64,000 nt of DNA from contig NZ_JANZKJ010000013.1 of the NCBI RefSeq assembly GCF_025642975.1, positions 89,593 to 153,592 on the forward strand. The letters run 5' to 3'. This DNA is from Pseudomonas sp. RIT-PI-S (GTDB taxonomy: Bacteria; Pseudomonadota; Gammaproteobacteria; Pseudomonadales; Pseudomonadaceae). A model generated the notes under the pieces. That model saw nothing but the letters and a program-made list of their open reading frames with translations, did not search any database and was not told the origin of the DNA. Position numbers and translations under genes: made by a program. Below are positions 1 through 9,032 of this stretch, one piece after another. Position 1 is the stretch's first letter. Each line of letters begins with the position of its first letter.

Positions 1-133
1 AATGCTCGCGGCCAAGGGTGGCGAGGGCATGAAGCAATACGGAGGAATCCAGCCCGCCCGAGAGGGCGACTATCCACCCCGGCGCATCGCGCCATGGCTC
101 CAGGTGTTGCAGAAGGTGTTGGCCAAGGCTCAT
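1..133 (-). CDS. tilS: tRNA(Ile)-lysidine synthase, N-terminal fragment
   Basis: Reading the minus strand from position 133 gives an open frame of 44 codons that runs off the left edge. It contains LSGGLDSSVLLHAL (about residues 25-38), the SGGxDS PP-loop ATP-pyrophosphatase signature of TilS, which converts the wobble C of the AUA-reading tRNA-Ile to lysidine. The ATG is preceded by GGAG seven bases upstream, so the start is well supported. It lies directly downstream of accA in the same direction, the usual Pseudomonas order. Only the first tenth of the protein is visible, so the identification rests on the PP-loop and the position. Confidence 0.85.
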   Translation of the reverse strand, partial: MSLGQHLLQHLEPWRDAPGWIVALSGGLDSSVLLHALATLGREH

Positions 134-146
134 CCGTGGCTCCGAT

Positions 147-179
147 CGCCACTATGCCAGCATCGCTGGCATAGTGGCG
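147..179. repeat. perfect 15-bp inverted repeat between accA and tilS
   Basis: Positions 147-161 and 165-179 are exact reverse complements around a 3-base loop (ATC). The hairpin ends 7 bp before the accA stop codon and starts 13 bp before the tilS ATG. There is no T-run on either side, so it does not look like a standard intrinsic terminator. It may stabilise the accA mRNA 3' end or hide the tilS ribosome binding site. Confidence 0.7.
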
Positions 180-186
180 GGAAGGC

Positions 187-1134
187 TTAGACGCCGTAGC
201 TCATCAACCGCTGATAGCGGCGGTCGAGCAAGGCCGGCATGTCGAAGCCCTTGAGCATGTCGAGCTGCTCGACCAGCGAGGCGCGCAGGGTTTGCGAGGC
301 CAGAGCGATATCCCGGTGGGCACCGCCCAGCGGCTCGTCGATGACCTTGTCGACAATGCCCAGGCCCTTGAGGCGCTCGGCGGTGATGCCCATGGCCTCG
401 GCGGCATCCGGGGCCTTGTCTGCGGTCTTCCACAAGATGGAAGCGCAGCCTTCAGGCGAGATCACCGAGTAGGTCGAGTATTGCAGCATGTTGAGCTGGT
501 CGCATACACCGATCGCCAAGGCGCCACCGGAGCCGCCCTCGCCGATCACGGTCGCGATGATCGGGGTTTTCAGCCGCGCCATCACGCGCAGGTTCCAGGC
601 GATCGCCTCGCTCTGGTTGCGCTCTTCAGCGTCGATCCCGGGGTAAGCGCCCGGGGTATCGATAAAGGTCAGGATCGGCATCTTGAAGCGCTCCGCCATT
701 TCCATCAGGCGGCACGCCTTGCGATAGCCTTCCGGGCGCGGCATGCCGAAGTTGCGGCGCACCTTTTCACGCACTTCACGGCCTTTCTGATGGCCGATCA
801 CCATGACCGGTTGGCCATCCAGGCGCGCGGTGCCACCGACGATGGCGGCATCGTCGGCAAAGTGGCGGTCGCCGTGCAGCTCTTCGAATTCCGTGAAGAT
901 CTGCGGGATGTAATCCAGGGTATAGGGGCGGCGCGGGTGGCGCGCCAGCCGAGCGATCTGCCAGCTGGTGAGGTTGCCGAAAATGCTCTCGGTCAGCGTG
1001 CTGCTCTTTTCCTGAAGGCGAGAGATCTCATCGCTGATGTTGAGCGAGTTGTCGTTGCCGACAAGGCGCAGCTCTTCGATCTTGGCTTGCAGGTCAGCGA
1101 TAGGCTGTTCGAAATCCAGGAAATTCGGGTTCAT
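187..1134 (-). CDS. accA: acetyl-CoA carboxylase carboxyltransferase subunit alpha
   Basis: AccA pairs with AccD to form the carboxyltransferase that moves the carboxyl group from biotin on AccB to acetyl-CoA, giving malonyl-CoA, the first committed step of fatty acid synthesis. The chosen start gives MNPNFLDFEQPIADLQ, the conserved Pseudomonas N-terminus, and 315 residues, the family length. The frame is open for 18 more codons upstream, but these look nothing like AccA. A GGAAG box precedes the ATG. The crotonase-like core has the glycine-rich GEGGSGGALAIG oxyanion motif near residue 200 and IDTPGAYPG before it. It follows dnaE in the same orientation after a hairpin. Confidence 0.97.
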   Translation of the reverse strand: MNPNFLDFEQPIADLQAKIEELRLVGNDNSLNISDEISRLQEKSSTLTESIFGNLTSWQIARLARHPRRPYTLDYIPQIFTEFEELHGDRHFADDAAIVGGTARLDGQPVMVIGHQKGREVREKVRRNFGMPRPEGYRKACRLMEMAERFKMPILTFIDTPGAYPGIDAEERNQSEAIAWNLRVMARLKTPIIATVIGEGGSGGALAIGVCDQLNMLQYSTYSVISPEGCASILWKTADKAPDAAEAMGITAERLKGLGIVDKVIDEPLGGAHRDIALASQTLRASLVEQLDMLKGFDMPALLDRRYQRLMSYGV

Positions 1135-1221
1135 AGGCTTCCGTCTAGGGTCGACGGCCAGGCGGCCGGTTGATCCGTTTGGCGCCATACCATACGGGAA
1201 GTGGCGCCTTGAGGTCGAGAT

Positions 1222-1261
1222 GTAAAAATAGTGCGCCCGCCGCTCTTTGGCGGCTGGGCGC
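1222..1261 (-). terminator. intrinsic terminator of dnaE
   Basis: On the minus strand a GC-rich stem (GCGCCC/GGGCGC plus GCGG/CCGC around a short loop, 1233-1261) is followed four bases later by TATTTTTA. It lies 27 bp past the dnaE stop codon and before accA. Confidence 0.65.
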
Positions 1262-1288
1262 GGACGGGGCAGGATCGGTCGCCCCGGT

Positions 1289-4200
1289 TCAACGATAATT
1301 CAGGAAGACGTTCTCGCGCCCGAACTGGTCACGCAGCGCCTGGATCAGGCTGTCTGCCGGGTCGATCCGCCATGCTTCGCCGAACTGCAACAAGGCCCGG
1401 GCTTCGCTGGAGCTGTAGTCCAGGGTAATCGGGCAGGCGCCGCGGTGTTGATTCAGCAGTGTGCTTAGCCAGTTGAGCCGGTCTCCGCCGAGGCTCTGGA
1501 TATCCACCTTGAGGCGCAGGCTTTCGGCCAGCTGGGTGCGGGCATCCTCCATGGTCAGCACGCGCTTGACCCGCAGGCGCAGGCCGCCGGAAAAGTCGTC
1601 GTTACTCACCTCCCCTTCGACCACCACCACGGTGTCGGTCTGCAGCAGGGCCTGGGCGCTGTGGAAGGCGTCGGCGAACAGTGACGCTTCGATGCGCCCG
1701 GAGCGGTCATCCAACGTAATGAAGCCCATCTTGTCGCCTTTCTTGTTCTTCATCACCCGCAGCGCCACCACCATGCCGGCGATGGTCTGGGTATCCCGGG
1801 CAGGCTTGAGGTCGATGATCCGCTGGCGGGCGAAGCGGCGGATTTCCGTTTCGTATTCGTCGATGGGGTGGCCGGTGAGGTACAGCCCGAGGGTGTCTTT
1901 TTCGCCCTTGAGGCGGTCCTTGAGCGATAGAGGCCTGGCCTTGCCATGGTTGGCATATACATCAGCGTCGGCTTCGGCGAACACCCCGCCGAACAGGTCC
2001 ACATGGCCGCTGTCCTGGGTGCGCGCGGTCTGCTCGGCAGACTTGATCGCTTCCTCCATCGCCGCCAGCAACACCGCGCGGTTGCGGTCGATGTTGGCCT
2101 GGTAGGCCTTGGGCTCGTCATGAAAATGCGGCCCCAGGCGATCCAGGGCGCCGCTTCGCACCAAGGCATCGAGGGTGCGCTTGTTGATACGCTTGAGGTC
2201 CACCCGCGCGCAGAAGTCGAACAGGTCCTTGAACGGCCCCGCCTGGCGAGACTCGACAATGGCTTCCACCGGCCCCTCGCCCACGCCCTTGATCGCGCCC
2301 AGCCCGTAAACGATGCGGCCGTCGTCGTTGACCGTGAACTTGAAATCCGAGGTGTTCACGTCTGGCGCGTCCAGCCGCAGCTTCATGCTGCGCACTTCCT
2401 CGATCAGGGTGACGACCTTGTCGGTGTTGTGCATGTCCGCCGACAGCACCGCGGCCATGAAGGGCGCCGGGTAGTGCGCCTTGAGCCAGGCGGTCTGGTA
2501 CGACACCAGGCCGTAGGCGGCGGAGTGAGACTTGTTGAAACCGTAGCCTGCGAATTTTTCCACCAGGTCGAAGATGTTGCCCGCCAGGTCTGCATCGATG
2601 TTGTTGCTGGCGCAACCTTCGATGAAGCCGCCGCGTTGCTTGGCCATCTCTTCAGGTTTTTTCTTGCCCATGGCGCGGCGCAGCATGTCGGCGCCGCCGA
2701 GGGTATAGCCGGCCATGACCTGGGCAATCTGCATCACCTGTTCCTGGTACAGGATGATGCCGTAGGTGGGCGCCAGTACCGGTTTCAGGCCGTCGTACTG
2801 GTAGTCCGGGTGCGGGTAGGCAAGCTCCGCGCGCCCGTGCTTGCGGTTGATGAAGTCGTCCACCATGCCTGACTGCAACGGGCCGGGACGGAACAGCGCC
2901 ACCAATGCGATGAGGTCTTCGAGGCAGTCTGGCTTGAGCTTCTTGATCAGCTCTTTCATGCCCCGCGATTCGAGCTGGAACACCGCCGTGGTTTCGGCCT
3001 TTTGCAGCAGCTGGTAGGTCGGCTTGTCGTCCAGCGGGATGAACGCGATATCCAGCGGCGGCTCGCCGACCTTGGCGCGGTCGCGGTTGATCGTGCGCAG
3101 CGCCCAATCGATGATGGTCAGGGTCCGCAGGCCAAGGAAGTCGAACTTCACCAGCCCCGCCGCTTCAACGTCGTCCTTGTCGAACTGGGTCACCAGGCCG
3201 TCGCCGGCCTCGTCACAATAAATGGGCGAGAAGTCAGTGAGCTTGGTGGGCGCGATCACCACGCCACCGGCGTGCTTGCCCACGTTTCGGGTGATGCCTT
3301 CGAGCTTGAGCGCCATGGCCCAGATCTCGGCCGCCTCTTCATCGTTGGCGAGGAAGTCGCGGAGCATTTCTTCCTGCTCGAAGGCTTTCTCCAGGGTCAT
3401 CCCCACTTCGAAGGGGATCATCTTGGACAGCCGGTCGGCCAGGCCATAGGACTTGCCCTGCACTCGCGCCACGTCGCGCACTACTGCCTTGGCCGCCATC
3501 GAACCGAAGGTGATGATCTGGCTCACCGCGTTACGGCCGTACTTGTCGGCCACGTAGTCGATCACCCGGTCACGGCCATCCATGCAGAAGTCCACGTCGA
3601 AGTCCGGCATCGACACACGTTCCGGGTTCAGGAACCGCTCGAACAGCAGGTCATATTCGAGGGGGTCCAGGTCCGTGATCTTCTGTACATAGGCCACCAG
3701 CGAGCCAGCACCCGACCCCCGACCAGGGCCTACCGGCACGCCGTTGTTCTTGGCCCACTGGATGAAGTCCATCACGATCAGGAAGTAACCGGGGAAGCCC
3801 ATCTGGATGATGATATCCAGTTCGAAATTCAACCGGTCCACGTAGACCTGGCGCTTGGCGTCGTAGTCTTCGGTGGTGTCCTTGGGCAGCAGTACCGCCA
3901 AACGTTCTTCCAAGCCGTCGAAGGAGACCTTACGGAAGTACTCATCGATGGTCATGCCATCCGGGATGGGGTAGTCGGGCAGGAAGTGCTTGCCCAGCTT
4001 CACCTCGATATTGCAGCGCTTGGCGATCTCCACGGAATTTTGCAGCGCGTCGGGCAGGTCGCTGAACAACTCGGCCATTTCCTCAGGGCTTTTGAGGTAT
4101 TGCTGGTCGCTGTAGTTGCGCGAGCGGCGGGGATCGTCGAGGGCCCGCCCTTCACCGATGCACACGCGGGTTTCGTGGGCTTCGTAATCCTCGGCCTTGA

Positions 4201-4810
4201 TGAACCGCACATCGTTGGTCGCTACCAGCGGCACGCCCAGGCGGTCGGCCAGCGCCACCGCGGCGTGCAGGTATTCCTCATCGCCGGCTCGGTTGGTGCG
4301 TTGTACTTCCAGGTAGAAGCGGTCGCCGAACAGCTCCATCCAGTAGCGCAGCAACACCTCGGCCTGGGCAGGGTCGTTGCCTAGCAGGGCCTGCCCGATT
4401 TCCCCTTCCCTGGCGCCGGACAAGGCAATCACGCCAGCGCTGGCGGCGGCGATCCACTCCCTTTCAATGATGATCAGGCCGTTGCGCTGGCCTTCGATGT
4501 AGCCTCGGGAAATCAGCTCGGTGATGTTGCGATAGCCTTGGGCATCCATTGCCAGCAAGGTAATGCGGCTGAGCGGGCCATCCGCGCCACTGCCCGCCAA
4601 CCACAGGTCCGCCCCGCAGATAGGCTTGAGGCCCGCCCCCATGGCCGCCTTGTAGAACTTCACCAAGGCGCACATGTTGCTTTGGTCGGTTACCGCCACG
4701 GCGGGCATGTTCATGCCGGCCAGGGCCTTGACCAGCGGCTTGATCCGTACCAGCCCGTCTACCAGGGAGTATTCGGTGTGCAGGCGAAGGTGTACGAATG
4801 AAACCGACAT
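1289..4810 (-). CDS. dnaE: DNA polymerase III subunit alpha
   Basis: This is the replicative C-family polymerase, 1173 residues, the normal length of proteobacterial DnaE1. The N-terminal PHP domain is visible from residue 5 (FVHLRLHTEYSLVDGL). The catalytic aspartates lie in PDFDVDFCMDGRD at about residues 402-414, equivalent to E. coli D401 and D403. GPGRGSGAGSLVAY precedes them, and an OB-fold follows near residues 980-1060. The ATG is the first in frame, and the start MSVSFVHLRLHTEYS matches the family. The gene is between rnhB and accA, its standard place. No truncation or frameshift is seen. Confidence 0.98.
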   Translation of the reverse strand: MSVSFVHLRLHTEYSLVDGLVRIKPLVKALAGMNMPAVAVTDQSNMCALVKFYKAAMGAGLKPICGADLWLAGSGADGPLSRITLLAMDAQGYRNITELISRGYIEGQRNGLIIIEREWIAAASAGVIALSGAREGEIGQALLGNDPAQAEVLLRYWMELFGDRFYLEVQRTNRAGDEEYLHAAVALADRLGVPLVATNDVRFIKAEDYEAHETRVCIGEGRALDDPRRSRNYSDQQYLKSPEEMAELFSDLPDALQNSVEIAKRCNIEVKLGKHFLPDYPIPDGMTIDEYFRKVSFDGLEERLAVLLPKDTTEDYDAKRQVYVDRLNFELDIIIQMGFPGYFLIVMDFIQWAKNNGVPVGPGRGSGAGSLVAYVQKITDLDPLEYDLLFERFLNPERVSMPDFDVDFCMDGRDRVIDYVADKYGRNAVSQIITFGSMAAKAVVRDVARVQGKSYGLADRLSKMIPFEVGMTLEKAFEQEEMLRDFLANDEEAAEIWAMALKLEGITRNVGKHAGGVVIAPTKLTDFSPIYCDEAGDGLVTQFDKDDVEAAGLVKFDFLGLRTLTIIDWALRTINRDRAKVGEPPLDIAFIPLDDKPTYQLLQKAETTAVFQLESRGMKELIKKLKPDCLEDLIALVALFRPGPLQSGMVDDFINRKHGRAELAYPHPDYQYDGLKPVLAPTYGIILYQEQVMQIAQVMAGYTLGGADMLRRAMGKKKPEEMAKQRGGFIEGCASNNIDADLAGNIFDLVEKFAGYGFNKSHSAAYGLVSYQTAWLKAHYPAPFMAAVLSADMHNTDKVVTLIEEVRSMKLRLDAPDVNTSDFKFTVNDDGRIVYGLGAIKGVGEGPVEAIVESRQAGPFKDLFDFCARVDLKRINKRTLDALVRSGALDRLGPHFHDEPKAYQANIDRNRAVLLAAMEEAIKSAEQTARTQDSGHVDLFGGVFAEADADVYANHGKARPLSLKDRLKGEKDTLGLYLTGHPIDEYETEIRRFARQRIIDLKPARDTQTIAGMVVALRVMKNKKGDKMGFITLDDRSGRIEASLFADAFHSAQALLQTDTVVVVEGEVSNDDFSGGLRLRVKRVLTMEDARTQLAESLRLKVDIQSLGGDRLNWLSTLLNQHRGACPITLDYSSSEARALLQFGEAWRIDPADSLIQALRDQFGRENVFLNYR

Positions 4811-4868
4811 GGATGTCCCGTTGGCGATTGAAAAACGATAGCGCGCGATTGTACCGGAGCGGGCTGCC

Positions 4869-5504
4869 TCAGGCTTCGGCGAAATCCGCGTCGCGCGCCT
4901 CGAAGGCTGCGCGTACCGGTGCGAAGGAGCGGCGATGAATAGGCGTGGGGCCTAGGCGCACAAGGGCTTCGAGGTGCACCGGGGTGGCGTAGCCTTTATG
5001 GCTGCCCAGGCCGTAACCGGGGTAGATCAGCTCGAATGCGGTCATTTCCCGATCCCGGCTGACCTTCGCCAGAATCGAGGCCGCGGCGATGGCCGGTACC
5101 TTGGCGTCGCCCTGGATTACCGGCGCGCTAGGCACGGCGAGGACCGGGCACCGATTGCCGTCGATCAGCGCAAGCCGGGGCGTGATATGCAATGCGGCGA
5201 CCGCGCGCTGCATTGCAAGCATGGTGGCATGCAAGATGTTCAGGCGATCGATTTCATCGACTTCCGCGCGGGCGATGCTCCAGCTCAGGGCTTTCTCACA
5301 AATTTCCTCGTAGAGCGCTTCGCGGCGAGCCTCAGTGAGCTTTTTCGAGTCATTGAGGCCAAGGATGGGGCGTGCCGGGTCGAGGATCACTGCCGCTGTC
5401 ACCACTGCACCGCACAGGGGGCCACGCCCTACTTCGTCAACGCCAGCGACCAGTTCTTCAACCAGGTTGTAGTCCAGGCCCATCTGCAATTGTGTCGGTT
5501 CCAT
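4869..5504 (-). CDS. rnhB: ribonuclease HII
   Basis: RNase HII nicks RNA-DNA junctions and starts removal of misincorporated ribonucleotides. The frame holds GVDEVGRGPLCGAVVTAA (DEVGRG motif with the first acidic metal ligands), LNDSKKL and the PTPIHRRSFAPV tail typical of the family. The frame is open far upstream through the end of lpxB, so the start must be chosen. ATG at 5504 (MEPTQLQMGLDYNL) lies 13 bp after the lpxB stop with a weak purine-rich site, giving 211 residues. The ATG at 5483 (MGLDYNLVEEL) is the alternative. It sits between lpxB and dnaE as in other pseudomonads. Confidence 0.95.
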   Translation of the reverse strand: MEPTQLQMGLDYNLVEELVAGVDEVGRGPLCGAVVTAAVILDPARPILGLNDSKKLTEARREALYEEICEKALSWSIARAEVDEIDRLNILHATMLAMQRAVAALHITPRLALIDGNRCPVLAVPSAPVIQGDAKVPAIAAASILAKVSRDREMTAFELIYPGYGLGSHKGYATPVHLEALVRLGPTPIHRRSFAPVRAAFEARDADFAEA

Positions 5505-5517
5505 CACCTGTTCCCGG

Positions 5518-6654
5518 TCAACGTGACAGCAGCTGTAACACGGCGTCTGCCGCCTGATTGGAGGCGTCTTGACGAAGCGTGCGATGAATCGCATCGAAGC
5601 CTGCAGTCTGCTCCCCAGGGCTATCGAGCAGGGGCAACAGGGCCTCGGCCAACGCCTCCGGCGTGGCTGCGTCCTGCAGAATCTCCGGGACCAGCTCGCG
5701 CTGGGCCAGAAGGTTGGGCAGGGACACATATGGGCTTGTGACCATACGTTTGAGTAGCCACCAGGTCAACGGGGCGAGGCGGTAGGCGACCACCATCGGT
5801 CGCTTGAACAGCAACGCTTCCAGGGTCGCCGTACCGGACGCGATCAACACCGCGTCGCAGGCCGCCAGGGCTTGATGCGACTGGCCATCGAGCAAGGTAA
5901 TCGGCAGCGGCCGGCCCGCCATCAAGGCCTCCAACTGGGCGCGGCGCTCGGGGCTGGCGCAAGGCAGCACGAAACGCAGGCCAGGGCGGGCCTCCAACAA
6001 CCGCTGGGCGGTGTCGAAGAAGAGCGTGCCCAGGCGCCGCACTTCACCGCCCCGGCTGCCTGGCATCAGCGCCACCACCTGCCCGTCCTGTGGCAGGCCA
6101 AGGGCCTCGCGTGCCGCAGAACGGTCGGCCTGGAGCGGTATCTGATCGGCCAGTGAATGGCCGACGAAACGCACCGGAACGCCCTGCTCCTCGTAGAAGC
6201 GCGCCTCGAAGGGAAACAGCGTGAGCATCAGGTCGCAGCCCTGGCGGATCTTCAGCACGCGCTTCTGGCGCCAGGCCCAAACCGAAGGGCTGACATAATG
6301 CACCGCCTTGATGCCTTGCTGGTGCAGCCGCGCCTCGATGGCCAGGGTGAAATCCGGCGCATCGATGCCAATGAATACATCGGGCCGAGCCTCGAGCAGG
6401 CTATGGATCAGCGCCTTGCGCCGTGCCAGCAGCTCACGCAGCCGCCCGAGCACCTCGACCAGGCCCATCACGGCAAGGCGTTCCATCGGGAAATAGGACT
6501 GCAAGCCCTCGGCCTCCATCAGGGGCCCGCCCACGCCTATAAAACGCACCTGAGGGTGGCGCTCCCTGAGTGCGCGCATCAAGCCGGCGCCAAGGATATC
6601 GCCACTGGCCTCGCCAGCGACCAACGCAACGCAAAGGTCAGACGGTGCAGGCAT
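5518..6654 (-). CDS. lpxB: lipid-A-disaccharide synthase
   Basis: LpxB condenses UDP-2,3-diacylglucosamine with lipid X to make the lipid A disaccharide at the inner membrane face. The start at 6654 overlaps the lpxA stop by ATGA and gives 378 residues, the Pseudomonas length, beginning MPAPSDLCVALVAGEASGD. The GEASGD motif is characteristic of the family. The 21 codons upstream read through lpxA and are not part of it. The C-terminal half carries the GT-B nucleotide-sugar region (MPGSRGGEVRRLG, IASGTATLEAL). The gene is translationally coupled to lpxA and followed closely by rnhB. Confidence 0.97.
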   Translation of the reverse strand: MPAPSDLCVALVAGEASGDILGAGLMRALRERHPQVRFIGVGGPLMEAEGLQSYFPMERLAVMGLVEVLGRLRELLARRKALIHSLLEARPDVFIGIDAPDFTLAIEARLHQQGIKAVHYVSPSVWAWRQKRVLKIRQGCDLMLTLFPFEARFYEEQGVPVRFVGHSLADQIPLQADRSAAREALGLPQDGQVVALMPGSRGGEVRRLGTLFFDTAQRLLEARPGLRFVLPCASPERRAQLEALMAGRPLPITLLDGQSHQALAACDAVLIASGTATLEALLFKRPMVVAYRLAPLTWWLLKRMVTSPYVSLPNLLAQRELVPEILQDAATPEALAEALLPLLDSPGEQTAGFDAIHRTLRQDASNQAADAVLQLLSR

Positions 6655-7430
6655 CAGCGGGTAATGCCACGCGTGGCGTCGCGGATGGAGCCAACGAACA
6701 ACGCGACTTCCGGGCACCCGTCGGCGGCTGGCTCCAGATGAGTCAGTGCCTGGGCGATGGTCAAGCCCTGGCGGTAGACCACTTTGTAGGCGTTGCGCAG
6801 CGTATGGATGGTGGTGTCGCTAAAGCCCCGACGGCGCATGCCCTCGAAGTTCATCCCACGTGCCTGAGCGGGGTTGCCGAACACGGTAACGAAAGCCGGC
6901 ACGTCCTTGCCAATGGCCGTGCCCATGCCTGAAAAGCTGTGGGCGCCGATGTGGCAATACTGGTGCACAAGCGTGTAACCGGAAAGGATGGCCCAATCAC
7001 CGACGTGCACATGCCCGGCCAATGCCGTGTTGTTCACCAGGATGCAATGGTTGCCGATGACGCTGTCGTGACCCACATGGGCGTAGGCCATGATCAGGTT
7101 ATGGTCGCCGATGGTCGTTTCGGCCCGATCTTGCACGGTGCCACGGTGAATGGTTACGCCTTCGCGGATGACGTTATTGTCACCGATCACTAGCCGCGTG
7201 GCTTCGCCCTTGTATTTCAGGTCAGGGGTATCTTCGCCTATGGACGAAAATTGGTAGATACGGTTGTTGCGGCCGATCCGGGTCGGCCCCCGAAGTACCA
7301 CATGAGGGCCAACGACTGTCCCTTCACCGATTTCAACCCCTGCGCCGATGATCGACCACGGGCCTACCTCGACGCCTTCAGCCAATACGGCCGAAGGATC
7401 GATGATTGCACGAGGGTCGATCGAACTCAT
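6654..7430 (-). CDS. lpxA: UDP-N-acetylglucosamine acyltransferase
   Basis: LpxA adds a 3-hydroxyacyl chain from ACP to UDP-GlcNAc, the first step of lipid A synthesis. It has 258 residues and the left-handed beta-helix of hexapeptide repeats (for example IDPRAIIDPSAVLAEGVEVG). The catalytic histidine is at about residue 121 in AHVGHDSVIGN. The start at 7430 overlaps the fabZ stop by 4 bp and the stop overlaps the lpxB start, so fabZ-lpxA-lpxB are coupled. Confidence 0.98.
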   Translation of the reverse strand: MSSIDPRAIIDPSAVLAEGVEVGPWSIIGAGVEIGEGTVVGPHVVLRGPTRIGRNNRIYQFSSIGEDTPDLKYKGEATRLVIGDNNVIREGVTIHRGTVQDRAETTIGDHNLIMAYAHVGHDSVIGNHCILVNNTALAGHVHVGDWAILSGYTLVHQYCHIGAHSFSGMGTAIGKDVPAFVTVFGNPAQARGMNFEGMRRRGFSDTTIHTLRNAYKVVYRQGLTIAQALTHLEPAADGCPEVALFVGSIRDATRGITR

Positions 7431-7867
7431 AGCTTGCGTTCCGCACAGATAATTTCAGCGGAACATACCGGCTTGCCGTCCACGGAGGCCTGGCAGTCGA
7501 ACTTCCAGATCTGCCGCTTGCAGCTGATGAAGCGAGCTTCGAGTATCAGCTGATCGCCAGGGGTCACTGGCTGGCGGAACCGCAGCTTGTCTGAGCCTAC
7601 GAAGTAGTAGAGGGTGCCATCGGCTGGCTTCACGTCGAGCATCTTGAAACCGAGGATGCCCGCGGCCTGCGCCATCGCTTCGATGATCAGCACGCCGGGC
7701 ATGATCGGGTGCGCAGGGAAATGGCCGTTGAAGAAAGGCTCATTGATGCTGACATTCTTGTAGGCGCGAATGCGCTGGCTCTCGACGTCCAGTTCCACCA
7801 CCCGGTCCACCAGCAGGAAAGGGTAGCGATGAGGCAAGTATTCGCGAATCTCGTTGATGTCCATCAT
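7427..7867 (-). CDS. fabZ: 3-hydroxyacyl-ACP dehydratase FabZ
   Basis: FabZ dehydrates 3-hydroxyacyl-ACP in fatty acid elongation and so competes with LpxA and LpxD for the same substrates. The start at 7867 gives MMDINEIREYLPHRYPF and 146 residues, the exact family form. The 17 extra in-frame codons upstream are unrelated. The hot-dog fold active site is visible: H49 in FFNGHFPAHPIMPG and E63 in IEAMAQ. It lies between lpxD and lpxA as usual. Confidence 0.97.
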   Translation of the reverse strand: MMDINEIREYLPHRYPFLLVDRVVELDVESQRIRAYKNVSINEPFFNGHFPAHPIMPGVLIIEAMAQAAGILGFKMLDVKPADGTLYYFVGSDKLRFRQPVTPGDQLILEARFISCKRQIWKFDCQASVDGKPVCSAEIICAERKL

Positions 7868-7973
7868 ATCGGGGGAAAGCCTGTATAAAAGAGAGGGAGC
7901 GCGCAAGCCTGGGCGCACTCCTTTGCTCAGCAGCGCAGTCTAGCGGCAGTGCGCAACTGATATTGAAAAGGTA

Positions 7974-9032
7974 TCAGCCATCTGATGACCCGTCGTCACC
8001 TCGGGTCACCGCTTCGATCTGCTTTTCCGCCTGGGTAAGGCGGCGATACATGTCGTCAAGCTGGCGGATGCGCGCGGCACTCTTGCGCCATTCGGCGGCA
8101 GGCTGCATCGCGGTACCGGAAGAATAGGCGCCCGGCTCGGTGATCGATCGCGTCACCATGGTCATGCCGGTCACGAATACGTGGTCGCATATCTCGATAT
8201 GCCCTACCAGCCCTACCCCGCCGGCCAGCATGCAATGCTTGCCGATCTTGGCGCTTCCCGAGATGCCGACACATGCGGCCATGGCCGTGTGATCGCCGAT
8301 CTGCACGTTGTGGGCGATCTGGATTTGATTGTCCAGCTTGACCCCATTGCCGATCAGGGTATCGGCCAGGGCGCCACGGTCCACCGCGGTGTTCACACCG
8401 ATTTCGACATCATCGCCAATGCTAACGCCGCCGATCTGGGCGATCTTCTGCCACACGCCTTTTTCGTTGGCGAAGCCGAAGCCCTCGCCACCCAACACGG
8501 CGCCGGATTGAACAACCACCCGCTTGCCAATGCGAACATCGTGGTAGAGGGTGACCCGTGGCGCCAGCCAGCCGCCTTCGCCGACCACGCTGCGAGCGCC
8601 GATGAAGCAGTGGGCGCCCAACGTCACACCGGCGCTGATGATTGCGCCGCTCTCGATGACCACGAAGGGGCCCACGCTCGCGGTTGGGTCGACGCTGGCG
8701 TCGGCGGCAACCACAGCGCTGGAGTGAATGCCCGCTGGCGCACGCGGCTTGGGGTCGAAACGGTGGGAAATCCGTGCGTAGGCCAGGTACGGATCCGGCA
8801 CCACCAAGGCGTTGCCCTGAAATGCCTCGGCGTCCTCACGCTTGAGCAGGACCGCGCCGGCCTGGGTAGTCGCCAGGTGCTTGCGGTACTGTGGGTTGGC
8901 CAGGAAGCTCAGCTGAGACGGGCCGGCCTCCTGTAAGGTGGCCAGCCCGTCAATCATATGCCCGCGGGCGCCGACGACCTCGGCGCCCAGGGTATCGGCG
9001 ATTTCGCCGAGGGTAAGGCTCGACGTCGTCAT
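7974..9032 (-). CDS. lpxD: UDP-3-O-(3-hydroxyacyl)glucosamine N-acyltransferase
   Basis: LpxD adds the N-linked 3-hydroxyacyl chain in lipid A synthesis. The N-terminal uridine-binding domain (LSFLANPQYRKHL near residues 38-50) is followed by hexapeptide beta-helix repeats. The catalytic-region histidines are in IQIAHNVQIGDHTAM, and a C-terminal helix (YRRLTQAEKQIEAV) follows. The ATG at 9032 overlaps the skp stop as ATGA. A GTG one codon upstream (9035) is the alternative. Length is 352 residues. Confidence 0.96.
   Translation of the reverse strand: MTTSSLTLGEIADTLGAEVVGARGHMIDGLATLQEAGPSQLSFLANPQYRKHLATTQAGAVLLKREDAEAFQGNALVVPDPYLAYARISHRFDPKPRAPAGIHSSAVVAADASVDPTASVGPFVVIESGAIISAGVTLGAHCFIGARSVVGEGGWLAPRVTLYHDVRIGKRVVVQSGAVLGGEGFGFANEKGVWQKIAQIGGVSIGDDVEIGVNTAVDRGALADTLIGNGVKLDNQIQIAHNVQIGDHTAMAACVGISGSAKIGKHCMLAGGVGLVGHIEICDHVFVTGMTMVTRSITEPGAYSSGTAMQPAAEWRKSAARIRQLDDMYRRLTQAEKQIEAVTRGDDGSSDG

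Noticed and set aside
3002..4384. 460-codon open frame antisense to dnaE
   Set aside because: It is a mirror frame of a high-G+C gene with strong third-position bias. No motif, ribosome site or family feature; dnaE is certain.
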